Shown here: positions 1 to 9,434 of the stretch, piece after piece
Layout: the number at the start of each line of letters is the position of its first letter
Position numbering within the stretch: the stretch's first letter is position 1
Assembly: GCF_001748245.1 (NCBI RefSeq)
Contig: NZ_BDFO01000001.1
Location: 622,828 to 686,827 of the forward strand
Length of the DNA stretch: 64,000 bases
Direction of reading: 5' to 3'
Source: Oligoflexus tunisiensis
GTDB lineage: Bacteria > Bdellovibrionota_B > Oligoflexia > Oligoflexales > Oligoflexaceae
The notes under the pieces: model-generated
The model's database searches: none
What the model was told of the DNA's origin: nothing
The model's input: only the letters and a program-made list of their open reading frames with translations
Made by a program: the position numbers and the translations under genes

Positions 1-792
1 ACGCGTGCGGATTGGGCGAAAGGCCTGAACGTGACGACGATGGCTGAGAAAAGCGACGTGGAATATCTCTTCTGGGTTGGTTGCGCGGGAAGTTACGACG
101 ATCGCTACAAGAAGGTTTCGAAGTCGATCGTGAATATCATGCAAAAGGCCGACATCAGCTTCTCGATCCTTGGGACCGAGGAGAAGTGTAACGGTGATAC
201 CGCCCGCCGTCTCGGCAACGAGTACCTGGCGGATGCGGCGATCCGCGAAAACGTGGAGACCTTGAGCAAGTATAAGGTGAAAAAAGTGGTGACGGGTTGC
301 CCCCACTGCTTCAACACCATCAAGAACGAATATCCCGACTTCGGTTTCCAGGCGGAAGTGGTTCACCACAGTGAGCTCATCTCGGATCTGGTGAAGACGG
401 GCAAGATCAAGGCCGGTGATGTGCCGGATGCAGCGAAGAACGTGACCTATCACGATTCCTGCTACCTCGGTCGTCATAACGAAGTTTATGAAGAACCGCG
501 GAAATCCCTGGCTCAGCTGCCGGGCGTGAAACTCACCGAGATGCCGCGCAACAAGGAAAAAGGCTTCTGCTGCGGTGCCGGCGGGGGGCGTATGTGGATG
601 GAAGAGCACATCGGAACCCGGGTCAACGAAGACAGGGCGAAGGAAGCCATCCGAACCGGAGCCACCACCGTGGCGACAGCCTGCCCGTTCTGTATGACCA
701 TGATGAATGATGGTGTGAAGGCTGAGGGCAAGGCTGAAAGCGTTCAGGTCCTCGATATCGCCGAGATCGTCTCGCGTTCGATAGGCGAATAA
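1..792 (+). CDS. CCG-domain iron-sulfur oxidoreductase, C-terminal part (cut by window edge)
   Basis: The frame is open to base 1 with no credible start or ribosome site, so this is the 3' end of a longer gene. The visible 260 or so residues hold two cysteine-rich CCG-type units: WVGCAG with a following CNGD and GCPHC, then [17 protein letters not shown] and ACPFC. This pattern is known from the HdrB subunit of heterodisulfide reductase, glycolate oxidase GlpC/GlcF and related electron-transfer proteins, where it binds iron-sulfur clusters. The complete protein is probably a membrane-linked Fe-S oxidoreductase that passes electrons between a flavoprotein (for example ETF or an acyl-CoA dehydrogenase) and quinone, but the N-terminal part that would show this lies outside the window. 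The family call is firm; the substrate is unknown. Confidence 0.85.
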   Translation, partial: TRADWAKGLNVTTMAEKSDVEYLFWVGCAGSYDDRYKKVSKSIVNIMQKADISFSILGTEEKCNGDTARRLGNEYLADAAIRENVETLSKYKVKKVVTGCPHCFNTIKNEYPDFGFQAEVVHHSELISDLVKTGKIKAGDVPDAAKNVTYHDSCYLGRHNEVYEEPRKSLAQLPGVKLTEMPRNKEKGFCCGAGGGRMWMEEHIGTRVNEDRAKEAIRTGATTVATACPFCMTMMNDGVKAEGKAESVQVLDIAEIVSRSIGE

Positions 793-810
793 AGACTTTC
801 GTAAAAAATC

Positions 811-861
811 CCGGCTGAACGTCTGTCTCAGCAGCGTTCAGCCGGCTTCCTCCCGCCTCTT
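811..861 (+). terminator. Possible intrinsic terminator after the Fe-S protein gene
   Basis: An 11-bp perfect inverted repeat (811-821 with 835-845, sequence CCGGCTGAACG and its complement) with a 13-base loop lies 19 bases after the stop codon. A T-run follows at 857-861, about 12 bases past the stem, which is further than in a classical terminator. Confidence 0.5.
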
Positions 862-951
862 TTTGAAAATCAACGATGACACCAAGTGAATGACACTGGC
901 AGGATATGGGGATGATTCCACATCCATCCATATGTGATTTCCGGGGGTGAC

Positions 952-2343
952 ATGTTCCAAGCTCTCCAGAGAGCCGCCCTAAGTGCGGCCATTCTGCTTT
1001 TGGCCGTGCCCGATTGCTGGGCCCAACTCAAAACCGATCGACTCGACAACGGCCTGGAGCTGGTGACTTTTGAGGCGCGCAAGGTTCCCCTGGTGACCAT
1101 CGTGCTGGCTGTGAAGGCCGGGGCGTTTACCGAAAAACCGGACACCAATGGCCTGACCCATCTTTGGGAGCACATGTTCTTCAAGGGCAATGCCTCCATT
1201 CCCAATCAGGAAGCCTTTCAGCGCAAGATCCAGGACCTTGGCATCATTTATAACGGGGATACGCATCCCGAGCTCGTGCGCTACTACTTTACGCTGCCGT
1301 CCGCCTTCCTCGAGGAAGGCCTTGATTTCATGTATCACGCGATCGCCACGCCGCTGATCGACCAGCAGGAGCTGGAACGCGAACGCAAGGTGGTCCTGGA
1401 TGAGTGGGACCGCAACGCCTCCCAGCCAGGCTTCAATCTTTATCTCGCGCGTTTGAACGCGATTTATGGACCCCTTTCGTATCTTCGCTATCCTCTGGGC
1501 GAGCGGGAGATCATTGAAAAGGCCCAGCGCCAGCAGCTGATGGCCATCAAGGACGAGGTCTTTGTTCCCAAAAACAGTGCCCTGCTCGTCTCCGGTGATT
1601 TCGATCGCGCGGCGCTGACCGGCATGGTCAAAAAAATCTTTGGCCGCTGGCAAAATCCCAAGGACTGGAAGCCGCTTGAGGCTCCCGCTTTTCCTGCCTT
1701 TCCCAAGGCCTCCCAGGACATCGTTCATGCCCATGCGCAGGCCCGGAACGTGGGGCTGACGCTCACCTACTCGGGTCCTTTGGCTCGCAGCAACCCGCAC
1801 GATGCGTCGGTGGCGGATATCCTGAGCGGACTGGTCAACCATCGCCTCAGCAAATTTCATAAGCGCTACATCGATTCCGGTCTGAGCTATGGAGCCGGCT
1901 TTGGTTACCTGACGCAATCGCAGGCCGGTGAGCTGAACCTTTGGGCGAGTTGCAGCCCGGAAAAATTCGCGGAGGTGCGCGAGGCCCTGAAAAAGGAACC
2001 CCTGCAGTGGATGGAGCCGGATTATTTCACGGAGCAGCAGCTGATCGATGTGCGCCGCAGTCTCGTGATCGATCGCAAGTTTTCGGAGAACCGCCCGAGC
2101 GCCTATATCAAGGATGTGGCCTTCTGGTGGGCCGTGACCGGACTCGATTTTTACCAGAATTATGTGACCGAACTCAGCAAGGTAACCCTGAAGGATGTGC
2201 GGGCCTTTGCCAAACAATACTTTGTCGACAAGGCCCAGGTGACCAGCGTGCTTCTTTCGGATGAGGACGCAAAGAAACTGAAGCTGGTGGATAATACCAA
2301 AGCTCTCCAGCGTGAATCCGCCAAGCAAGGAGCCAGCAAATGA
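952..2343 (+). CDS. Exported M16-family zinc peptidase, catalytic subunit
   Basis: The protein has 463 residues. An ATG at 952 is preferred over an upstream GTG at 934 because a GGGGG purine run sits just before it and the protein then begins with a clean signal peptide (residues 1-24, ending in CWA). The inverted zinc motif HLWEH (H70, E73, H74) is intact, and the downstream ERKVVLDE helix (about 144-151) supplies the third metal ligand expected of insulinase/mitochondrial-processing-peptidase relatives. Two M16 domains follow in the usual order. The next gene overlaps by four bases and encodes a second M16 protein without the motif, so the two probably form a periplasmic heterodimer. The substrate cannot be told from sequence. 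Confidence 0.9.
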   Translation: MFQALQRAALSAAILLLAVPDCWAQLKTDRLDNGLELVTFEARKVPLVTIVLAVKAGAFTEKPDTNGLTHLWEHMFFKGNASIPNQEAFQRKIQDLGIIYNGDTHPELVRYYFTLPSAFLEEGLDFMYHAIATPLIDQQELERERKVVLDEWDRNASQPGFNLYLARLNAIYGPLSYLRYPLGEREIIEKAQRQQLMAIKDEVFVPKNSALLVSGDFDRAALTGMVKKIFGRWQNPKDWKPLEAPAFPAFPKASQDIVHAHAQARNVGLTLTYSGPLARSNPHDASVADILSGLVNHRLSKFHKRYIDSGLSYGAGFGYLTQSQAGELNLWASCSPEKFAEVREALKKEPLQWMEPDYFTEQQLIDVRRSLVIDRKFSENRPSAYIKDVAFWWAVTGLDFYQNYVTELSKVTLKDVRAFAKQYFVDKAQVTSVLLSDEDAKKLKLVDNTKALQRESAKQGASK

Positions 2344-3698
2344 AGCGAATTTTTTCCTTGACCCTTTCCCTGGGACTGGCCTGGACGGCACCACTTGCCG
2401 CCAAACAGCTGGTAAGCGATGCGACCATCAGCATGCAAAAGCAGAACACCGAAATCTTCGAGCTGCCGGGAAAGATTCCGGTGGTTTACCGCCACATCAA
2501 GGGCACTGAGATTGTGCAGATCGCCACGGCTCTGGCCTTTGGCGAGTCGCATCTGCCGGCTGAAAAGCAGACGACTCTGGGTGTGCTCTTTGAACTCATG
2601 AAGCGTGGCACCAAAACCTGGCCGAAGGACAGGCTCTATGAGCTGATGGAAAAATATGCGACCTCCATCAACTGCGGGGTGAGCATTGAAACCAGCGCCT
2701 GCAGCATGGCCACACTGGAAGAGAATCTGCCTGAGCTTCTGCCGGTCTACGCAAGTGTTCTGAAGGAACCCGCATTGGATCCGGCCGAGGGCCAGCTGAT
2801 TCTGCAGCAGGTTGAGGCCTCGCTGAAGAGCATGACGCAAAATCCGGAAGCCTATGTGAATGAAGTGGTGAATGGCGCCTTCTATGGTGGGCAGCATCCC
2901 TACTGGGTGCCGAACGCGAAGGAGCTGGAGTATCTGAAAAAACTGCAGCTCAAGGATCTGCCTGCCCTGCACACGGATGTGATGAAGAAAAGCCGCAAGG
3001 TGATCGTGGTCGTGGCCGGCATGCCCAAGGACAAATTGCAAAAGCTGCTCACGCAGCATCTCGGTACCCTCACCCAGGGAACGAGCGAGCTGAAGGCTCC
3101 GACCACACCGAAATTCAATCCCAAACGCATCTTTGCTTTGGCTGATCGGGATATTCCCACCGCCTATGTGCGGGCCAAGTTCTCACTTCCGTCCTATACG
3201 AGTCCGGATGATGCCGCCGTCAATCTTCTGATCCGTATTCTGAGTGAAGAGCTGGAAAGTGAAGTGCGGACCAAACGCTCGCTTTCCTATGCGGTCTATG
3301 CTCAGCAGGTTTCGCTGGCCATGGGTATCGGCGTGATTCATGCCTCGACGTCGCGGCCCAGGGAAACCCTGGAAGCGATCGCTCCGGTCGTCAAAAAACT
3401 GCGCGATAAAAAACTCAGCAAGGAGGATCTGGAACGGCACAAGACGGTCTTTGCCACCGGCTACTTCCTCACGCTCGAGGAGCACAGCAGCCTCGCCAGT
3501 TCCCTGGCGGCGTCCTATCTTTATAATGGAAATGTCGAACGGCTGTATCAGATGCCGCGTGAACTGGAAAAGGTCACGCCCGAGGATATCCAGCGCGTGG
3601 CCAGGCAGTATCTGAAGGATTTCCGTCTGGGTGTGGTCTACAAGGAAAAATCCTTCCAGAAAACCTGGGCGGATGCCTTCTTGAAAACTTTGAATTGA
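2340..3698 (+). CDS. Exported M16-family peptidase-like protein, non-catalytic partner
   Basis: The protein has 452 residues, with a signal peptide ending near LAAK (residue 22). The M16 fold is recognisable (two repeated domains, a C-terminal RxxY-like segment in the TKRSLSYAVYA stretch), but where the zinc motif should be the sequence reads LFELM, so both histidines are missing. In M16B systems such as mitochondrial processing peptidase, one subunit is catalytic and the other inactive but needed for substrate handling. The ATGA overlap with the upstream catalytic gene shows the same arrangement. Role: inferred periplasmic partner subunit. Confidence 0.88.
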   Translation: MKRIFSLTLSLGLAWTAPLAAKQLVSDATISMQKQNTEIFELPGKIPVVYRHIKGTEIVQIATALAFGESHLPAEKQTTLGVLFELMKRGTKTWPKDRLYELMEKYATSINCGVSIETSACSMATLEENLPELLPVYASVLKEPALDPAEGQLILQQVEASLKSMTQNPEAYVNEVVNGAFYGGQHPYWVPNAKELEYLKKLQLKDLPALHTDVMKKSRKVIVVVAGMPKDKLQKLLTQHLGTLTQGTSELKAPTTPKFNPKRIFALADRDIPTAYVRAKFSLPSYTSPDDAAVNLLIRILSEELESEVRTKRSLSYAVYAQQVSLAMGIGVIHASTSRPRETLEAIAPVVKKLRDKKLSKEDLERHKTVFATGYFLTLEEHSSLASSLAASYLYNGNVERLYQMPRELEKVTPEDIQRVARQYLKDFRLGVVYKEKSFQKTWADAFLKTLN

Positions 3699-3711
3699 GA
3701 TTCGGGGAGAA

Positions 3712-3742
3712 AGGAGCTGCCCGTCGTGTCAGCTCCTGTTTT
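3712..3742 (+). terminator. Intrinsic terminator after the M16 pair
   Basis: An 8-bp stem (3712-3719, AGGAGCTG, with 3730-3737) and a 10-base loop are followed by GTTTTC. It lies between the convergent M16 and fabD genes. Confidence 0.55.
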
Positions 3743-3754
3743 CAGGAACGGAAA

Positions 3755-4681
3755 TCAGGAAAGAGCCTTGACCGTCTCCACGATATCATCGCTGGCGATC
3801 ACTTCAAATCCGTCCCTCGGCACCATGCGGCGCACAAGTCCAAACAGAACCTTGCCAGGCCCGATTTCGATGAAGCGCTGAATGCCTTCATTTTTCGCGG
3901 TGTCGATGGACTGAATCCAGCGCACCGGGCCATCGATCTGATCGATCAGATACTGCGCACTGTAATCGCGCACGACAGAGCCCGTGATGTTGGCAATGAT
4001 GCCTTCTGAATTTTTTGCGAGATAACTGGATTCCAGGAGTCCCTGCATTTCCAGCTTGGCTGGTTTCATCAGGCTCGAATGGAAGGGGGCGCTCACCGGA
4101 AGATCCACATAACGGATGGGGATCTTTTGAAGGTCTTCACAGAGATGCATGACGGCTTTGGCATGACCTGCGATCACAAGCTGCGCATCGCTGTTGTAGT
4201 TGGCGATTTCAACCCGATGGTCAGGCTGGGAATGCCGGGCGCAGAGCGCTTCGAGCTGATCCACGGGCATTTTCATCACGGCAGCCATGGCGCCGACACC
4301 CGGGGGAACAGCCTTCTGCATGGCTTCGCCACGCTTTCTGACCAGATAACTCGCGCGACCCAGACCCAGCTTGCCGGCTGCGACCAGAGCCGAATATTCA
4401 CCCAAACTATGACCGGCATAGAGATCCGGCTTGAGTCCAACTTCATCCTGCAAGACCTTCCAGTACGCGACCGCAGTCGCCAGAAGGCAGGGCTGAGTGT
4501 TGGCTGTCAACTTGAGTTCGTCTTCAGGACCTTCCAGGCAAAGACGACGAATGTGCAGTTGGCAGGAATCTTCTGCTTCCTCAAAGACAGTTTTCACATA
4601 GGGAAAGGCTTCGAGGAGCTTTTGGCTCATGCCCACATACTGGCTTCCTTGCCCTGGGAACATGGCGAGTGTTGCTGACAT
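3755..4681 (-). CDS. fabD: Malonyl-CoA:ACP transacylase FabD
   Basis: The protein has 308 residues, normal length for the family. It transfers malonyl from CoA to acyl carrier protein, supplying the extender unit of type II fatty acid synthesis in the cytoplasm. Visible motifs are FPGQGSQ at the N-terminus, the nucleophile elbow GHSLGE (S92), the RGEAMQ arginine (R117) that binds malonyl carboxylate, and the catalytic histidine in APFHS (H201). The start codon follows directly on the stop of rpmF, so the two are co-transcribed. In many bacteria plsX and fabH stand between rpmF and fabD; both are absent here. Confidence 0.97.
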   Translation of the reverse strand: MSATLAMFPGQGSQYVGMSQKLLEAFPYVKTVFEEAEDSCQLHIRRLCLEGPEDELKLTANTQPCLLATAVAYWKVLQDEVGLKPDLYAGHSLGEYSALVAAGKLGLGRASYLVRKRGEAMQKAVPPGVGAMAAVMKMPVDQLEALCARHSQPDHRVEIANYNSDAQLVIAGHAKAVMHLCEDLQKIPIRYVDLPVSAPFHSSLMKPAKLEMQGLLESSYLAKNSEGIIANITGSVVRDYSAQYLIDQIDGPVRWIQSIDTAKNEGIQRFIEIGPGKVLFGLVRRMVPRDGFEVIASDDIVETVKALS

Positions 4682-4897
4682 TTATCCCTCGGCAGAGAAG
4701 TTCGTGTCACCTGAGGTCATTTTCTTGGGCTCAAGCCATTGTTTGCCGCGGTAGTGGCCGCAAGCGTCACAGATGCCATGGTGAGGCTTTACCGTGCTGC
4801 AATTGGCACAGATCGATACGCCGTGAACTTTCAGAGCGTGGTGCGAACGGCGCATGTTGCGCTTCGAATGGGATGTTCGGGTCTTAGGTACTGCCAT
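4682..4897 (-). CDS. rpmF: 50S ribosomal protein L32
   Basis: The protein has 71 residues. The N-terminus MAVPKTRTSHSKRNMRRSHH is typical of L32 (bL32), followed by the zinc-ribbon pairs CANC and CDACG of the zinc-binding form. An AAAGGAG ribosome site precedes the ATG. It heads a two-gene unit with fabD. The DUF177 gene, which normally sits directly upstream of rpmF, is instead 4.5 kb away on the other strand. Confidence 0.97.
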   Translation of the reverse strand: MAVPKTRTSHSKRNMRRSHHALKVHGVSICANCSTVKPHHGICDACGHYRGKQWLEPKKMTSGDTNFSAEG

Positions 4898-4978
4898 GAG
4901 AAATACTCCTTTGATCGCAGGCGTATTGAATAATATTTTGCGTCAGGGCTTTCGCCGTCCTGTCATCAGGAACCTACC

Positions 4979-5007
4979 CTATTACAGTTTCCCTGTCGTC
5001 TGGTCAA
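4979..5007 (-). promoter_or_regulatory. Sigma-70-type promoter for rpmF-fabD
   Basis: Read on the minus strand, TTGACC is followed after exactly 17 bases by TAATAG. It lies about 80 bases upstream of the rpmF start and is close to the consensus. Confidence 0.65.
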
Positions 5008-5048
5008 GTTCGGACTTGTTTGCGGAAGTTGTGGAGGCGTTGGGAGAG

Positions 5049-6320
5049 CTAGCGAACATCCTGGATGAAAAGCGTCAGTTCGCCTCGATCCATCTTGGTG
5101 TTGCCCGTCAGGAAGGCGCCCTTGGCGCGGCTGCGGAGCTGGTCATTATAAGCATTCTTAAAGAACACGGCTTTCATACTGGAGCCGGTTCCATCAAACA
5201 ACGTCAAAGTGCACTTGCTTGGGCACGATTCCAGGGCTGCGTTGCTGAAAGTGAGCGGCCCAATCGTCTGAATACGTCCCGCTGACTCCATGGCCTTCGC
5301 AATGGGACCTGGACCCTGGGGCGTATTATCCTGTTTGGCTGGTTCCTCTTTTCTCTGGGAGACCCGGGGCGGAGTCTTCCGCGTGGGGCGCCGTTCCACG
5401 CGACGGGGTTCCGGTTTTTCCACTTTCCGTGGCGGTGGCGGTGGATCCTTTTTGGGCGGCGGCTCGGGCGTTTTTTGAATCAGGCGTGGTCGCGCCTTGC
5501 TGGCCGGCTGCGAATCATCTGCCTGTTCCTCGGCTGCGCTGCGTGTCTCAGGCTCACTCGTGGTCTGTTCGTAAAGGAGGTAAACCAAAGCGCCCAGAAT
5601 AAGACCGATAAAGGCCATGACGAGATAGGCGCGATTCTTGCGATCCTGGGCCACACGGCGGCTGTTGGCCATGCGGGCGAGTTCATTCATCACCTTCGAC
5701 GAGGGACTGCCGACGCCGATCTGCTGAGGAATGCGGCCATCTTCGGCCAATTCCTTCAAACGATCGCCAGAGTAGGAGGCAATAAACTGTGTGATCGGTA
5801 TGGTTTTTTCGTTGCCGATCTTTTGCACGCGCACTTTTTTGTTCAGCATGTTGCGATTGAAAAGGGACTGAATCTCGAGGGCGCTGAGTGGTCCCAGGAC
5901 TTTTTCACGATCGATCAGGTAGTAGCGCTTGCCTGAGTGACGCGTGCCGGTATCGTTGCGCTGGGAAAAATCCTGAGAATTGCCGGTTTCCGGCTCGTCA
6001 TTATCCACGGGCTTGGGTTTGGATTTGGAGCCCGTGCTCTGCGATTTGCTGGGCTGCATCGCTTCCATGACAACGCTGCGATCCGCGACTACCGTGCCTT
6101 CAGTGTCGGGCCCGGTCGTGGGTGCGCCGGCGGAGGGACTTTCGGGGGTTTCCTTGAAGATCTCATCAACTTCAATCAAATCTTCGCGGATATTGGAACC
6201 TTCGCGGGAGACTTTGTCGAATGGATCCAGGGTGCCTTGGCGCAAAGCCTCCCTGATCTCCCTGGCCGTTTTCAGGCCCAGGTAGTCATTTCCGTGGTAA
6301 ACGTTCCAACGTTTCTCCAT
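5049..6320 (-). CDS. Membrane protein with two GYF-like domains and a proline-rich periplasmic linker
   Basis: The protein has 423 residues and no signal peptide. Two GYF_2-like segments (about 4-55 and 131-183) share the W/YY...GP(L)...L...G pattern, the second reading YYLIDREKVLGPLSALEIQ. A single membrane helix (about 231-250) follows, then a Lys/Arg/Pro linker (about 280-335, with a PPPPPP run), then a small C-terminal domain with one close cysteine pair (CPSKC). Predicted topology is N-terminus in the cytoplasm and C-terminus in the periplasm, the linker long enough to reach into the wall. GYF domains bind proline-rich peptides. The plan recalls the N-terminal half of gliding-motor proteins such as Myxococcus GltJ/AgmX, but no TonB-like C-terminus is seen. 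Exact function unknown. Confidence 0.7.
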   Translation of the reverse strand: MEKRWNVYHGNDYLGLKTAREIREALRQGTLDPFDKVSREGSNIREDLIEVDEIFKETPESPSAGAPTTGPDTEGTVVADRSVVMEAMQPSKSQSTGSKSKPKPVDNDEPETGNSQDFSQRNDTGTRHSGKRYYLIDREKVLGPLSALEIQSLFNRNMLNKKVRVQKIGNEKTIPITQFIASYSGDRLKELAEDGRIPQQIGVGSPSSKVMNELARMANSRRVAQDRKNRAYLVMAFIGLILGALVYLLYEQTTSEPETRSAAEEQADDSQPASKARPRLIQKTPEPPPKKDPPPPPRKVEKPEPRRVERRPTRKTPPRVSQRKEEPAKQDNTPQGPGPIAKAMESAGRIQTIGPLTFSNAALESCPSKCTLTLFDGTGSSMKAVFFKNAYNDQLRSRAKGAFLTGNTKMDRGELTLFIQDVR

Positions 6321-6447
6321 ACGGGTCGACTGTCTCCATCCCTGGATGCTTATATCTCCGGTCTGTCATCGGCCGCCTCGTAAGAAAGTGGAGTCTTTTC
6401 TTGTATCCTTCGGTAACTCAAGAACTTTTCAAGCAGAAAGGGTGAAT

Positions 6448-9264
6448 CTACGCTGGCTTGGCAAGAGCCCGCACAGCCCAGTCCGCCTCTTCAAAAAGTA
6501 TGAATGGAAGCCCGATAACGAGCCGGAACGCGGTATGATCCGGAGGGGTTCGGCCATGCGAGTCGAGCTCGATCGTAATGCTTCCCTGGTTCTCTTCGAT
6601 GAAGGCCTGAACCGCATGCATGCCGATGCCACGACCGGAAATATCGCTGACCTCACGGGCCGTCGACATACCGGGATGAAAGATCAGGTTGGCGATCGTC
6701 TGCGGGCTGGAGTTCATGCCGGTGGGCAGCAGTCCGCCTTGAATGGCGACCGCCTCAAGACGCTTGAGATTCAGGCCCCGGCCATCATCATAGCAGCGCA
6801 GTTCCAGGCGATCCCCCAATCTTTGCATATGCACATAGATGGTGCCTTCCGGACTTTTGCCAAGCTTCTGCCGTTCCGCGGCGGGTTCGAGTCCATGATC
6901 CATCGCATTGCGGATGAGGTGAATGAAGATTTTGCGGAAAATCACTTCCGCCCGCTGGCTCAGGTAAATGCCGCGCGTATCGAGGCGGATGTTCGGGTTT
7001 TCCTTGGCCAGGTCCTTGGCCAAGAGGGGGACGGAGCTGAAGAGATCATCAAAGATGAGGCGCGCGTCCTTGAATATTTTGCTGTAAAAGAGCCCACGGA
7101 TTCGATCGATGAGTGGGCTGGCCGGACCGGGCCAGGCCTTGAGTCCCTGATAGAGGGTTTCGATTTCAGCGATATGATATTCCGCAATCTGGGACTTCTC
7201 GGGATGACGTCCCAGGCGGTTGTGAGCCATGAATTTATAGTAATCGACCAGCTTCTGCGCGTTCTCAATCTGTTCGCGCATGACCCGCATATTCCAGTCG
7301 TTCCCCTCCTGAATCCCGGCATAGAACTGCTCCACTTCATGGAACATCTGACTCAACTGCTTCAGATAAAGCCCGCGCGCGGCACCCTTGAGCGTGTGCA
7401 TATTGATAAAGAGGAGTTTTAAGACCTTGGCTGAGGGACCCTTGCGCTGCATGCCATCGAGGAGCGTCCGGCTTTGTTCGAGAAGTTCATCGGAGGTCTG
7501 CAGGAAATGTTCAAAGCGATCCGGAGGAATATTCATGATCTCGGCGATGTATTCGAGCTCCTGCTGCTGCTCCTGGCTGCGGGCCTGCAGCCGGCGCAGG
7601 TCGGTCACATCCCGCATGGTCACCAGAATTTTATCGATACGGTTATCGACCGTTACAATCGGATCCCAGGTCAATTCCAGAATCCTTTGCTTGTCCGGCC
7701 CGTCCTGACAGAACATTTCAAACGGCAGCAGATGGTGATTCATGGCAAAGTTCACGGCGTCCTCGCCCAAACTTGCGTCGAGGCAGCTGACCGCCTGGCT
7801 TTTTTGATCGGAATTCAAATGGGAACCGGCGAAGACCAGATCCGCGGCATTCGCGGTTTCAAGCTGTTCCTTATCCAAAAATTCATGGACGCGCCTGGAG
7901 TGATCCTTATGAATCTTGCGATCCTGCTTGATCATCAGGACGCCGAGGGGAATATGCTCCATGATGGAACGGATGTCGCGGGTTTTTTCCTCGACCAGTT
8001 TTTCGAGGTTGTTATTCAGGGTTTTGAGATCCTCCGACAGCGAACGGATTTCCTTTTCCGACTGCTTCACTTTCACAAAGGCATTGGAAAAGCGTCGGGC
8101 GAGGAAGAAGGACTGGAAGAAGATAAAGCCAAAGAGTCCGCCTGCCGTCATCATGGGAGACGAAATGATCTCGCGAATGGCAAGGACGTCATGAACGGCT
8201 GTAAAGACGAGAATTCCAAAGCCGAACAGCATCAGGCGGCCGTCCTCCTCCTTGCGAAGCGCGGCGCGGATCACAACGACCGTGGAATAAATCAGGACCA
8301 TCAGCATGGTGAAATGATAGACATTCGCCAGCCCAACAAAAATGCGGGCGCTGGTGACGAGCATGACCGTGGCAAAAGCGATGGTGATGGCGGTGGACAG
8401 CCAGCAGACGAAGCGGGCATAGGCCCTGCCGAAGATAAAGTGGAAATACCAAGTGAACGAGGTGACCCCTATGATCCAGGCGCCGTTGTAAATGCGCAAG
8501 CGCTCATCAAAGCCCAAGTCAGGAACAAAGAGCGTGAGCAATCCATTCCGCGATGTCGCCTGCCAGAGAGCAGTGAAGCAACAGATGCCGCTAAACCAGA
8601 GTGTGGATGGATCTTCGGTCCGCAAAACGAAAAGGCAGAGGTGGTAGATGCCCATGATGATAAGAGCCCCGACCAGGAAGACATCGAGGGCCACCTTCTG
8701 GTTGCGATCGCGGGCCAGGGCTTCCAGGGTCCCAAACTGAGGAGGCAGGGTGATGCCGCAGAGAAAGATTTCGAAGTTGCTGACCTGGATGATGAGATCA
8801 AATTCCGCGTTCTGCGGCTGGAACTCATGGATTCGGGTCGCCACGCCGCCCTCGGAGGTGTCGGCACTGGTCCCGACCTTTCCCAGATGAGCCACCTCCT
8901 CGCCGTCGACAAAGATCCGCGACGCCGACCAGATGGAGGCATCCAGAAACAAGGCCAGCTTTTGCCCGGGATCGATCCGTACGCGCAGCCGGTAGGTGGC
9001 ATAACCTTTGGTGGGATATTGCGCCGGATCCTGAGACCAGAGTCCAGGCACCTTGATGGTCACTTTCGGAAGATCGGCCTGTTTCAGATCCTCGGGCGTG
9101 AGCAGCTGATTCCAGTAGAAATCCCAGTGGCCGATCGCACGGATGGGTTGGGATAGGTCCTGGCCCCTGAGGTCGAGGACTCCATCCTGGGCCACGACTG
9201 CAGCCAGCCCGGACGCCACTGGTATAAACAACCAAAGCAGCATGATGGCCAATGCATTTCTCAC
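6448..9264 (-). CDS. 7TM-DISM sensor histidine kinase with PAS-like, HPt and CheA-like ATPase domains
   Basis: The protein has 938 residues. Start is a GTG at 9264 behind GGGAGG. Order: signal peptide (1-25); DISM extracellular sensing domain (about 30-180, with galactose-binding-like strands); seven membrane helices (about 192-390); coiled coil (395-430); PAS-like domain (about 430-560); HPt helical bundle with the phosphorylatable His in INMHTLKGAARG (H623); HATPase with N box HLIRNAMDHG (782-791), G1 box DDGRG and G2 box GRGIGMHAV. A His on an HPt domain and a CheA-type ATPase (not HisKA) mean phosphate passes from HPt to a separate regulator. No CheW domain or receiver is present and no regulator gene is adjacent; the nearest separate receiver is at 18.5 kb. 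Confidence 0.9.
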   Translation of the reverse strand: MRNALAIMLLWLFIPVASGLAAVVAQDGVLDLRGQDLSQPIRAIGHWDFYWNQLLTPEDLKQADLPKVTIKVPGLWSQDPAQYPTKGYATYRLRVRIDPGQKLALFLDASIWSASRIFVDGEEVAHLGKVGTSADTSEGGVATRIHEFQPQNAEFDLIIQVSNFEIFLCGITLPPQFGTLEALARDRNQKVALDVFLVGALIIMGIYHLCLFVLRTEDPSTLWFSGICCFTALWQATSRNGLLTLFVPDLGFDERLRIYNGAWIIGVTSFTWYFHFIFGRAYARFVCWLSTAITIAFATVMLVTSARIFVGLANVYHFTMLMVLIYSTVVVIRAALRKEEDGRLMLFGFGILVFTAVHDVLAIREIISSPMMTAGGLFGFIFFQSFFLARRFSNAFVKVKQSEKEIRSLSEDLKTLNNNLEKLVEEKTRDIRSIMEHIPLGVLMIKQDRKIHKDHSRRVHEFLDKEQLETANAADLVFAGSHLNSDQKSQAVSCLDASLGEDAVNFAMNHHLLPFEMFCQDGPDKQRILELTWDPIVTVDNRIDKILVTMRDVTDLRRLQARSQEQQQELEYIAEIMNIPPDRFEHFLQTSDELLEQSRTLLDGMQRKGPSAKVLKLLFINMHTLKGAARGLYLKQLSQMFHEVEQFYAGIQEGNDWNMRVMREQIENAQKLVDYYKFMAHNRLGRHPEKSQIAEYHIAEIETLYQGLKAWPGPASPLIDRIRGLFYSKIFKDARLIFDDLFSSVPLLAKDLAKENPNIRLDTRGIYLSQRAEVIFRKIFIHLIRNAMDHGLEPAAERQKLGKSPEGTIYVHMQRLGDRLELRCYDDGRGLNLKRLEAVAIQGGLLPTGMNSSPQTIANLIFHPGMSTAREVSDISGRGIGMHAVQAFIEENQGSITIELDSHGRTPPDHTAFRLVIGLPFILFEEADWAVRALAKPA

Positions 9265-9361
9265 GATTGCCTCCCGGTCCTATTTTTCGCCTGCATTCAT
9301 ATTATAGTGGCTTATCAAGATGCGTCATGCTCCATCTGCCATAGTAAGTCTTTTTTACTTA

Positions 9362-9390
9362 TTGCCCATCCGTCAATCCGGGAATAGATT
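9362..9390 (+). promoter_or_regulatory. Possible promoter for the DUF177 gene
   Basis: TTGCCC and TAGATT are separated by 17 bases, 45 bases before the ATG. The -35 match is partial. Confidence 0.35.
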
Positions 9391-9434
9391 CAGCCAGCGA
9401 TCGGCCACAAAGGGCTTGGTGTAAGGAGTTTTAC

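Noticed and set aside
979-2394. Long open frame (471 codons) antisense to the first M16 peptidase gene
   Set aside because: The plus-strand frame has a signal peptide, zinc motif and family match; the antisense frame shows no motif and is a by-product of codon use in GC-rich DNA.
7474-9156. 560-codon open frame antisense to the DISM kinase
   Set aside because: It lies wholly inside the kinase gene, has no ribosome site, and its composition (His/Gly/Asp-rich) is that of a shadow frame.
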